In this document: in pieces, positions 1-5,925 of the stretch
How positions within the stretch are numbered: position 1 is the first letter of the stretch
Layout: each line of letters begins with the position of its first letter
From: Christensenella sp. UBA3770
Lineage (GTDB): Bacteria > Bacillota > Clostridia > Christensenellales > CAG-1252
Length of the DNA stretch: 7,393 nucleotides
Assembly (NCBI GenBank): GCA_002371075.1
Contig: DFFS01000010.1
Coordinates: 1 to 7,393 of the forward strand
Direction: 5' to 3'
Made by a program: the position numbers and the translations under genes
Notes under the pieces: generated by a model
Database searches by the model: none
The model's input: only the letters and a program-made list of their open reading frames with translations
Told to the model about the DNA's origin: nothing

Positions 1-730
1 CTTTGCCTTTGCTCCGGACGGCAAGAGGGTTTGCTTTACGTACGTTTATCAGGATGACGACGGCAAGATCATCATTTTGCTCCGCACGACGATGAAGCAC
101 GCGCAGGACATCCGTTCCAAACACAAACTGACCGGCGTAAGAAGCGCCTTCCCCAAGAACAAGGAAAGGGATTGGTACAGCGTTGTCGTAGACAACTCCT
201 TTACGGAGAGTGACGTTTACGCTTTGCTTGACAAAGCGGCGCAAAACATCATCCAAACGCATTCGGAAGCACCCGCCGTCGCATCTCCCATTGCGGCGGG
301 GGAGGAGTTTTCCCTGAAAGAGTCGCTTGCGGCGGCAAAAGAAACGGGCGCCGTCGGCATTTGCACCAAGAAATCCATCATTGACGTCCTGGTTCTTGCC
401 TACGGCGACAACGTGGAGATCAACGGCAGGGCAAACCGTACGCCTAACGGCAAGTTGCTCCTTTCCGACAATCACTTTGCTTTGGCAGGTGGAAAGCGCG
501 TTTGCTTCACCTACGTTTACGAGGATGAGGGCAAGGTTGTGATGCTGTTAAGGCTCTCCGAAAAAGATGCCGCCCGCATTCACGCCGCGCACGGCGCAAC
601 CGGCGTTAAGAGCGCCTTCCCCAAGAACAAAGACGAGGATTGGTACAGCGTTGTCGTGGATGCCACGTTTACCGAGGCGGACGTTAAAGAAGCGCTTGCC
701 ACGTCTTACGCTTACGCTCTGACGAAGTAA
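1..730 (+). CDS. Duplicated-domain protein of unknown function, 5' end outside window
   Basis: The reading frame is already open at base 2 and ends at TAA 728-730, giving 242 visible residues with no start in the window. It contains two copies of one domain. The shared blocks are GKRVCFTYVY-D--GK (about 22-81 and 493-538) and SAFPKNK--DWYSVVVD--FTE-DV (about 143-218 and 611-686). The two copies lie 471 bases apart before, and 468 after, a one-codon difference, so the unit is about 156 residues. An Ala/Pro-rich linker (about 240-305) separates them. Only the second copy is complete here; it begins with a stretch containing YGDNVEINGRANRTPNGK. No signal peptide or membrane segment is visible. 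The C-terminal half, with its lysine followed by W and V-V-D and then an acidic helix, loosely recalls the YjbR/MmcQ DNA-binding-like fold, but that is a weak inference. I do not recognise the family. It is separated from the next gene by 89 bases and is probably a separate unit. Confidence 0.8.
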   Translation, partial: FAFAPDGKRVCFTYVYQDDDGKIIILLRTTMKHAQDIRSKHKLTGVRSAFPKNKERDWYSVVVDNSFTESDVYALLDKAAQNIIQTHSEAPAVASPIAAGEEFSLKESLAAAKETGAVGICTKKSIIDVLVLAYGDNVEINGRANRTPNGKLLLSDNHFALAGGKRVCFTYVYEDEGKVVMLLRLSEKDAARIHAAHGATGVKSAFPKNKDEDWYSVVVDATFTEADVKEALATSYAYALTK

Positions 731-819
731 AAAAAGTTTGCTCGGCGCGCGCCAAGTGTCATCGCGCGCCAAGTTCCCTTGGTTGACACCTGACAGATTA
801 TTTTTGAGAAGCCGATACT
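731..819. repeat. Intergenic gap with 12-bp direct repeats and nested inverted repeats
   Basis: The 12-mer CGCGCGCCAAGT occurs at 746-757 and again at 763-774, a 17-base period. The same bases can pair in several ways: GGCGCGCG 744-751 with CGCGCGCC 763-770 (8 bp, 11-base loop); CCAAG 769-773 with CTTGG 778-782 (4-base loop); and CAAGTGTCA 753-761 with TGACACCTG 784-792 (8 of 9 pairs). No T-run follows any of them, so this is not a standard intrinsic terminator. It could be a protein-binding site, a Rho-type or structural end signal for the upstream gene, or a small dispersed repeat. The arrangement is visible in the sequence; the role is not. Confidence 0.5.
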
Positions 820-2127
820 ATGAAAAAAAGACTTGTAACCGTAATTTCCGTTTTGTTGATCGTGATGCTTTTAACGGTGATTTGCACCGCCTGTAAAAGG
901 GAGACGAGCGAATACGTTTCTTTCACGATGAAAATGGGAAGAAAAGGGACGTTTAAGATACTGCAACTGACCGATATGCACTTTATCAATTCGACGGAGG
1001 ATAATGATAAAAAGACGGTAGTAAATGATTTTACTTATCGCGACGAATGGGCGCAAACCGCCATCACCGAGATCATAAAGAAGGCGAACCCCGACCTCAT
1101 TATCGTCACGGGTGACAGCACGTTTACGCTGGATACCTGCTTGCAGTTCACCGGCACCAACGACAACTACGCCGCTTTCCAAAAGGCAGCGAAATTTATC
1201 GATTCTTTCAAAATCCCCTGGGCGTTTTTGTTTGGCAACCACGACGAGGAGGGCTCCCTCCACGCCCGTCTTAAGGATATTGACAAAACCAAACAATACC
1301 TTGGCGCGTACCTCAACTCAAAAGAGATAAAGTATTGCATGTACACCGACGGTCCGGAGTCCATCAACGGCATCGGCAACTACATCATCAACATCGTCAA
1401 CAGGGACGGCACGACCAACATGCCGCTCGTGCTTTTTGACAGCGGCTCCTATCTGCGTTACGTTGATCCCAAGACCGGAAAGGAATATAGCGCGCAACAA
1501 AGCTACGAGTACGTTCACGCCGATCAGCTTGATTGGTACGAAGCGGCGATCAACGACATCTCCCGCATCGAAAACAAAAAAGTCACGTCCATCGTATTCC
1601 AACACATTCCGTTTACGGCGTATCAGACCGTCATCAACGCGGCGGTGGAAACGCTTGGCGAAAACTGGAAAGATACGATCAACGCAAAATACAAGTACGG
1701 CACCGAGCTCAAGCTCAACACGTCGGCAGGGGAGCTCATCTATCACGGCGGCATCTGTGAGGAACCCGATCACGAGGTGTGTTGCTCCTTTGTCGGCACT
1801 TGGATGGGTATGAAGTATGACGGCGGGCATGAGTTCGAGCGCATTTTGAAGCTCGGAAGCACCAAATACGTCTTCTGCGGACACGACCACAGAAACACTT
1901 TCTCCTTTACCTATCAAGGGGTCCGTTTGACCTACGGTATGAGCATCGATTACAGCGCAAACGGCATCTTTGACTTTGCGGATAATCAAACGATCTATGA
2001 CGACACCGATCAACGCGGCGGCACCTTGATCACCCTTGACAAAAACAGCAACGTCAAGATCGAGCAGATCCCCTTTACCAGAAACCTCTATCAAGAGACT
2101 CTTGCGGCAACCAAAAAAAAGAAATGA
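820..2127 (+). CDS. Exported Dcr2/PAP29-like metallophosphoesterase, probable lipoprotein
   Basis: This 435-residue protein is a calcineurin-like metallophosphoesterase. All five metal-site motifs are present in order: D52-x-H54 in LQLTDMHF, G98-D99, GNHD 139-142, H262 in FQHIPF and GHDH 354-357. The opening FKILQLTDMH, the IPWAFLFGNHDEE block and the spacing match the Dcr2/purple acid phosphatase 29-type branch, whose bacterial members have poorly defined substrates. The N-terminus has MKKR, a hydrophobic stretch (about 5-21) and then ICTAC-K. Cys25 is a plausible lipidation site, although residue -3 is Cys rather than the usual Leu, so a cleaved or uncleaved signal is also possible. The protein should therefore act outside the membrane. 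The start is supported by a weak Shine-Dalgarno GAGAAG at 806-811, 8 bases upstream. It ends in a lysine run coded by A8G (2113-2121), and its stop overlaps the mnmA start. Family assignment is firm; substrate is unknown. Confidence 0.9.
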   Translation: MKKRLVTVISVLLIVMLLTVICTACKRETSEYVSFTMKMGRKGTFKILQLTDMHFINSTEDNDKKTVVNDFTYRDEWAQTAITEIIKKANPDLIIVTGDSTFTLDTCLQFTGTNDNYAAFQKAAKFIDSFKIPWAFLFGNHDEEGSLHARLKDIDKTKQYLGAYLNSKEIKYCMYTDGPESINGIGNYIINIVNRDGTTNMPLVLFDSGSYLRYVDPKTGKEYSAQQSYEYVHADQLDWYEAAINDISRIENKKVTSIVFQHIPFTAYQTVINAAVETLGENWKDTINAKYKYGTELKLNTSAGELIYHGGICEEPDHEVCCSFVGTWMGMKYDGGHEFERILKLGSTKYVFCGHDHRNTFSFTYQGVRLTYGMSIDYSANGIFDFADNQTIYDDTDQRGGTLITLDKNSNVKIEQIPFTRNLYQETLAATKKKK

Positions 2128-3191
2128 GCAAAAAGGTAGTTGTGGGACTCAGCGGCGGCGTGGATAGCGCCGTCGCCGCCTTTCTCTTAAAGGAGCAAGG
2201 CTATGACGTGATCGGGCTCTTTATGCGCAACTGGCGCGAGGAGGACGAGTGCGGCAGATGCACCGCCGACGACGATTTTTGCGACGTCAGGCGCATCGCG
2301 GACGTTTTAAAAATCGACTATTACGCCCAAGATTTCTCAAAGGAATATCTTGATCGCGTTTTCAAAACCTTCGTCGAGGAGTACAAAAAGGGACGCACTC
2401 CCAACCCCGACGTCTTGTGCAACCGAGAGATCAAGTTTGAGGTGTTTGCCTCCTTTGCCCGTACGATGGGCGCGGACTATGTGGCAACGGGGCATTACGC
2501 CGCCGTGCAGCATGGGGAAAGGCACCTTCTTTGTCGCTCGGAGGATGAAAACAAGGACCAAACCTATTTTTTGAATCAGGTGACGGAAACGCAGATCTCA
2601 AACGCGCTGTTTCCCTTGGGAGAACTTAAAAAAGGGGAAGTGCGCGCCATCGCAAAAAAGGCGGGGATCCCCGTTTGGGAAAAAAAGGACAGCACCGGCA
2701 TTTGCTTTATCGGGGAAAGGAATTTTCGCAAATTTCTCTCGGAATATATCCCGATGAAAGAGGGTGAGATCGTCACCCCGCAAGGGGACGTCGTAGGGAA
2801 GCACGAGGGGGTGTTTTACTACACGATCGGGCAACGCAAGGGGCTCGGCGTGGGCGGCGGCGGCAACGGCGAGCCTTGGTTTGTGCTGGACAAAGACGTG
2901 GTCAACAATCGTCTGATCGTCACGCAAGGGGAGACGGAGGCGCTGTTCTCCCGCGCGCTTACAACACCGGATTTTCACTTCATTTCCGCGGAGCTCCCGC
3001 AAGGGGAAAGCCGCGTGCTCGCGCGCATTCGTCACAGACAACCGCTCCAAAAGGCGACGGCGATCCGCGACGGAAAAGGGGTCAAGGTTGTGTTTGACGA
3101 GCCGCAACGCGCCGTGGCGGCGGGACAGTACGCCGTGCTGTACGACGGCAGGGTCTGCCTCGGCGGCGGCGTCATAGAAAGCAAGGAATAA
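2124..3191 (+). CDS. mnmA: tRNA-specific 2-thiouridylase MnmA
   Basis: MnmA activates the C2 oxygen of wobble uridine-34 in Lys, Glu and Gln tRNAs with ATP and replaces it with sulfur delivered as a persulfide, acting in the cytoplasm. The 355 residues match the family length. Visible motifs are the N-terminal PP-loop SGGVDS (10-15), ATGHYA (121-126), KDQTYFLNQV (144-153), the catalytic Cys99 in PNPDVLCN, the second catalytic Cys194 in TGICFIGER, and YTIGQRKGLG (233-242), followed by the C-terminal beta-barrel domain ending in LGGGVI. The ATG overlaps the TGA of the phosphoesterase (ATGA at 2124-2127). No Shine-Dalgarno is visible before it, only an A-rich run, which suggests translation coupled to the upstream gene. 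The sulfur donor desulfurase is not in this window. Nothing is missing or truncated. Confidence 0.97.
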   Translation: MSKKVVVGLSGGVDSAVAAFLLKEQGYDVIGLFMRNWREEDECGRCTADDDFCDVRRIADVLKIDYYAQDFSKEYLDRVFKTFVEEYKKGRTPNPDVLCNREIKFEVFASFARTMGADYVATGHYAAVQHGERHLLCRSEDENKDQTYFLNQVTETQISNALFPLGELKKGEVRAIAKKAGIPVWEKKDSTGICFIGERNFRKFLSEYIPMKEGEIVTPQGDVVGKHEGVFYYTIGQRKGLGVGGGGNGEPWFVLDKDVVNNRLIVTQGETEALFSRALTTPDFHFISAELPQGESRVLARIRHRQPLQKATAIRDGKGVKVVFDEPQRAVAAGQYAVLYDGRVCLGGGVIESKE

Positions 3192-3203
3192 CAGGGGACA
3201 AAT

Positions 3204-4235
3204 ATGAACAAACAACGGTTTATGAGTAAATCTTTTGATCTCGGTACGGCGTCCACCGCCGTTTTGGTGGCGTTTGGCGTTCAGATCGTTTTTCAACTGA
3301 TCCTCTCGCTGTTTTCTCTTCCCTCCAAAGCATACACGTGGGCGGCGGTCATTGCCAATCAGGTGATCTTTGCGGGGGTGGCGCTGGCGTTTTGCTTTGC
3401 AAAAAAGGTGGATCCGATCGCCGTGACGGGCGTCAAGCGTCCGCCAAAATGGTATTATTTCCCCCTCTTCGTTTTGATCGCGATCTGCTGCGTGACCTGT
3501 TTTGCCCCCCTCTCCGGCATGTTTTCCCGTTTGCTTACAAAACTCGGGTATGATCGCACGCCGCAGTACTACGTTCCCATGAAAGAGGGCGGCTTGTTTG
3601 CGCTGGCTTTTCTTGCGCTGACCATTCTTCCCGCCGTGGGGGAGGAAACCATGCTTCGCGGTGTGCTCCTGTCGGGCGCAAAACGGAAGTCCCCGATGTT
3701 TGCCGTTTTTTATACGGCGCTGATCTTTGCCTTGATCCACGGCAACTTGCATCAACTCGTGCACCAGTTCCTTTTGGGGCTTGTCATGGGCTATCTTGCT
3801 TATCTGACGGGCGGCATTTACGCCAGCGCGACGGTGCATTTTGCAAACAACGGCATCGCGCTGCTTTTGGACTACGGCCGCGCGCACGATTTCGTAGACA
3901 AAACCTTTTACTGGTACGTCGGGGGCAAGCTCGGCGCAAAGGAAACGGTCATCGGTATGGCGGTCTCGCTGTTTGCGCTTGCTATGTTGTTGATCTTTAT
4001 CACCTGTCTTTTGCATCGTGAGCGGTCAAAAGAGAGGGAGTACGAGCCGCAGGACGGGCGCCTTGGCGACCGGATAAACGCTTATCTTGCCTTCTTGTCC
4101 GCCGATGAAGAGGAGCAGCAAAGGGCAGGGAAGAAAACCAAGCTTGACGGATACGCCCTTTTGATGGCGGTCGTTTTGGCGGCGGTCCTTGCCGCGGTGG
4201 TGCTTTTGTCGTTGATCCCGGGAGGCAAGGGATGA
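3204..4235 (+). CDS. CPBP-family intramembrane metalloprotease (first of a tandem pair)
   Basis: This 343-residue multi-pass membrane protein has the three signature motifs of the CPBP (CAAX protease and bacteriocin-processing, Rce1/ABI-type) family: E147-E148-xxx-R152 in GEETMLRG, F175-xxx-H179 in FALIHGN, and H212-xxx-N216 in HFANN. These form the intramembrane catalytic/metal site in the family. Hydrophobic segments lie at about 16-38, 46-66, 83-105, 130-146, 165-180, 186-205, 207-224, 247-270 and 316-338. A charged loop (271-315, with DEEEQQ) precedes the last helix, which is an extension beyond the core domain. The start has a good AGGGG-type site (3193-3198), and the gap to mnmA is 12 bases. 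Family members process prenylated proteins or peptides, or act in immunity to bacteriocins; no substrate or bacteriocin gene is visible nearby. The family call is strong; the biological role is unknown. Confidence 0.93.
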   Translation: MNKQRFMSKSFDLGTASTAVLVAFGVQIVFQLILSLFSLPSKAYTWAAVIANQVIFAGVALAFCFAKKVDPIAVTGVKRPPKWYYFPLFVLIAICCVTCFAPLSGMFSRLLTKLGYDRTPQYYVPMKEGGLFALAFLALTILPAVGEETMLRGVLLSGAKRKSPMFAVFYTALIFALIHGNLHQLVHQFLLGLVMGYLAYLTGGIYASATVHFANNGIALLLDYGRAHDFVDKTFYWYVGGKLGAKETVIGMAVSLFALAMLLIFITCLLHRERSKEREYEPQDGRLGDRINAYLAFLSADEEEQQRAGKKTKLDGYALLMAVVLAAVLAAVVLLSLIPGGKG

Positions 4236-5215
4236 GTGTTCGCTCTCGCCATTTGATCGCATATGCCGCCGCGATGTTTGCCTTGCTTGTGTGGCAACTT
4301 TTGTTTTATACGGATCTGTTTTCGCGTCTTTCCGACCGCAATGTCGACATCGTTTACACCCTCGTTTCGCAAATCCTTTGTATGGGGCTCGTGCCCTTAC
4401 TTTTGCTACTTGTTTTAAACAAAGGGAAAAACGGCGAGCTGTTTCAAAGGATGCGCTATAAGGCGCCGCGCGACGGCAGAGCCTGCCTATGGATCTCGCT
4501 TGGGATGATGGCGCTCATCATGCCCTTTACGATGGCGTTTAACGCCATAACCAACCTGTTGTTTCAGATCATCGGATACAAGCGTCCGCTCTCCCTCGGC
4601 ACCGTCTATTTGGGCGGCGGAGACCTTGCGTTGATGCTTGTTCTTACCGCCGTTCTCCCCGCGATCTTTGAGGAGTTTTCTCATCGCGGCGTGCTGCTTT
4701 CGGGGTTGCAGAGCAGGGGGTCGGAGTACGGCGCGGTCATCCTGTCCGCCGTGATGTTCGGCTTGATGCACACCAACCCTTCGCAAATGATCTTTGCCAC
4801 GTTTGGCGGCTTGGTCTTCGGCGTGGCGGTCGTCAAGTGCGATTCGATCATTCCCGCCATGTGCGCGCACTTCGGCAACAATGCGATCGCGGTGTTTTTG
4901 GACTATTCCACGCAAAGACAAACCGCCTTTGGCGTTTGGTACGATCGTCTGACCTCCGGCGGCAGCGTGCTTTCCGTCGGCGCGACCTTTGTGATCTTGG
5001 GGCTCTCCCTTTTTGGCATGGTCGAGCTGCTGCGCTATGCGGCGCGCACGGCGCCAAAGCCGGTTTCGGAAAAGATGCTCTTAGGGCTTGTGACGCTTGA
5101 CGGTTATTCACCGGATGGCAAAGCCACCTTAAAGGAAAACGCCGTTTTGTACGCGACGATGATCGCGGAAGGGCTTTTCCTTTTGATCTTGCTATTATGG
5201 GGGATCGCAAAATGA
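4232..5215 (+). CDS. CPBP-family intramembrane metalloprotease (second of a tandem pair)
   Basis: This 327-residue membrane protein is a diverged paralogue of the gene before it. The catalytic motifs fall at almost identical positions: E147-E148-xxx-R152 in FEEFSHRG, F176-xxx-H180 in FGLMHTN, and H213-xxx-N217 in HFGNN. Both proteins also share SGLxS/LLSG-type sequence after the first motif, FLDY/LLDY after the third, and an LDGY block before a final C-terminal helix (here about 305-325). Other hydrophobic segments are at about 8-27, 40-62, 86-110, 131-146, 166-182, 186-203 and 247-268. The ATG overlaps the preceding stop (ATGA 4232-4235), and GGGAGG at 4220-4225, inside the upstream gene, provides a ribosome binding site 6 bases away. 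Both copies keep all catalytic residues, so neither looks like a dead copy. The two could work as a pair or on different substrates; this cannot be decided here. Confidence 0.92.
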   Translation: MSVRSRHLIAYAAAMFALLVWQLLFYTDLFSRLSDRNVDIVYTLVSQILCMGLVPLLLLLVLNKGKNGELFQRMRYKAPRDGRACLWISLGMMALIMPFTMAFNAITNLLFQIIGYKRPLSLGTVYLGGGDLALMLVLTAVLPAIFEEFSHRGVLLSGLQSRGSEYGAVILSAVMFGLMHTNPSQMIFATFGGLVFGVAVVKCDSIIPAMCAHFGNNAIAVFLDYSTQRQTAFGVWYDRLTSGGSVLSVGATFVILGLSLFGMVELLRYAARTAPKPVSEKMLLGLVTLDGYSPDGKATLKENAVLYATMIAEGLFLLILLLWGIAK

Positions 5216-5680
5216 CCGCCGACGAGAAGTTTATGCGGGCGGCGCTTGCCGAGGCAAAAAAGGCTGCGGAACAAGATGAAGTCCCCGTCGGCGCCGTCGA
5301 TCGTAAAGGACGGAAAGATCATTGCGCGCGCGCATAATAAAAAGGAAAAATACAATTGCGCGGTGTGCCACGCCGAGATCCAAGCGATCCGCAAGGCGAC
5401 GAAAAAACTCGGCAATTGGTGGCTGGAAGGCTGCACGTTGTACGTGACGCTCGAACCCTGCGCGATGTGTGCGGGCGCGATCGTGAACAGTCGTTTGGAC
5501 AGGGTTGTCTACGGCGCAAAAGACCCAAAATTCGGTTTTTTGGGTTCCATTGCCGACCTGCCGAAAGATTACGCCGTGAACCACAGATTTCCGTGGGAGG
5601 GTGGCGTTCTCCAAGAGGAGTGTGCGTCGGTTCTGACCGGGTTTTTCTCCAAAAAACGTGCCGAAAACGGCAAAAATTAA
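5212..5680 (+). CDS. tadA: tRNA(Arg) adenosine-34 deaminase TadA, interrupted by a 1-base frameshift
   Basis: TadA deaminates wobble adenosine-34 to inosine in tRNA-Arg(ACG) and is normally essential. The start ATG 5212 overlaps the CPBP stop (ATGA) and encodes the expected N-terminus MTADEKFMRAALAEAKKAAE ending in VPVGAV, 29 residues to base 5298. That frame then hits TAA at 5335-5337, giving only about 41 residues. From 5300 the +1 frame continues with IVKDGKIIARAHN and runs to TAA 5678-5680. It carries the catalytic/zinc HAE (CHAEIQAI, about 5368-5391), zinc-binding PCAMC (about 5455-5469) and YGAKDPK. Removing one base near 5299 restores GAVIVKDGK and a 155-residue protein of normal length. 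Initiation at in-frame TTG 5246 or ATG 5276 would give an open downstream frame but replace the N-terminal helix and core strand with unrelated residues. A sequencing or assembly error is the likeliest cause; true inactivation is possible. Confidence 0.9.
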
Positions 5681-5775
5681 GAAAATTTAATCATATAGCA
5701 ATCTTCACAACCTTGATAAAAACCACCGAAATGTAGGAATTTTTAAAGTTTTTCCGATTTTTTTTGAAAAAAGTC

Positions 5776-5804
5776 TTGACACATTGACGAAATGGGTTTA
5801 TCAT
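5776..5804 (+). promoter_or_regulatory. Sigma-A-type promoter for rpoB
   Basis: A perfect -35 hexamer TTGACA (5776-5781) is followed after exactly 17 bases by TATCAT (5799-5804), five of six matches to the -10 consensus. Transcription would start near 5811, leaving a leader of about 115 bases before rpoB. The surroundings are AT-rich. This is the best promoter match in the window and implies that rpoB is transcribed independently of the upstream operon. Confidence 0.75.
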
Positions 5805-5830
5805 TGTAAGCTGTCCTATTATGCGGAAGA

Positions 5831-5900
5831 GGGTTTTTCCTTCAAAAATCCCCTATATCACCGTAGGTGAAGGGAAAATCGGGCGCCAAATAGTGGGGAT
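5831..5900 (+). promoter_or_regulatory. Structured 5' leader of rpoB with competing stems
   Basis: The C-run at 5850-5853 has three possible partners. Stem A pairs GGGTTTTT 5831-5838 with AAAAA-T-CCC 5844-5852 (5-base loop, one bulged T). Stem B is TCACC 5858-5862 with GGTGA 5866-5870 (3-base loop), extendable by CCC 5851-5853 with GGG 5872-5874 across a small internal loop. Stem C pairs ATCCCC 5848-5853 with GGGGAT 5895-5900, ten bases before the AAGGAG site. Stems A and C are mutually exclusive, which is the usual form of a regulatory leader. The pairings are seen; regulation is inferred. It matches no riboswitch class that I recognise. Confidence 0.4.
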
Positions 5901-5909
5901 CAAAAAAGT

Positions 5910-5915
5910 AAGGAG
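5910..5915 (+). promoter_or_regulatory. Ribosome binding site of rpoB
   Basis: AAGGAG lies 10 bases upstream of ATG 5926. The spacer contains a T6 run (5918-5923). The site fixes the RpoB start at MSVHKVKYGN, which fits the usual N-terminus of the family. Confidence 0.8.
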
Positions 5916-5925
5916 TGTTTTTTCA

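Larger units (their letters stand above)
5681..5925 (+). other. Intergenic region upstream of rpoB: AT-rich spacer, promoter and structured leader
   Basis: This 245-base gap lies between tadA and rpoB. The first 95 bases (5681-5775) are AT-rich, with runs of A and T, and I find no coding potential or clear terminator there. The promoter lies at 5776-5804 and the rest is the untranslated leader of rpoB. No ribosomal protein gene (rplL or rplJ) is present, although rpoB usually follows rplL in Bacillota. Confidence 0.7.

Noticed and set aside
744..792. Rho-independent terminator after the first gene
   Set aside because: Stems exist, but none is followed by a T-run on the + strand.
783..819. 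Promoter for the phosphoesterase operon using TTGACA 783-788 or CTGACA 790-795 with GATACT 814-819
   Set aside because: Spacing is 25 bases for the first and 18 for the second, but the -10 then abuts the start codon, which would place the transcript start inside the gene. No suitable alternative -10 is visible.
1318..2094. Open frame of 258 codons on the - strand inside the phosphoesterase
   Set aside because: The opposite strand encodes all five metallophosphoesterase motifs in order; the antisense product shows only low-complexity V, D and A content.
2598..4016. Long open frame of 472 codons on the - strand
   Set aside because: It lies antisense to mnmA and the first CPBP gene, which both have unmistakable motifs. 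Its translation is rich in R, H, Q and K without domains, as expected for a shadow of GC-biased codons.
5290..5310. Programmed +1 frameshift in tadA
   Set aside because: There is no stop codon, rare-codon pause or internal Shine-Dalgarno of the prfB type at the shift point, and no precedent that I know of in tadA.
5246..5680. A shorter TadA starting at TTG 5246 as the genuine protein
   Set aside because: The first 18 or so residues (MPRQKRLRNK...) are unrelated to TadA, while the other frame in the same bases encodes the proper TadA N-terminus with an ATGA overlap. A frameshift explains both.
5655..5690. Terminator at the end of tadA from the GCCG-AAAA-CGGC stem
   Set aside because: The stem is only 4 bp, lies within the coding end and is followed by A-rich, not T-rich, sequence.
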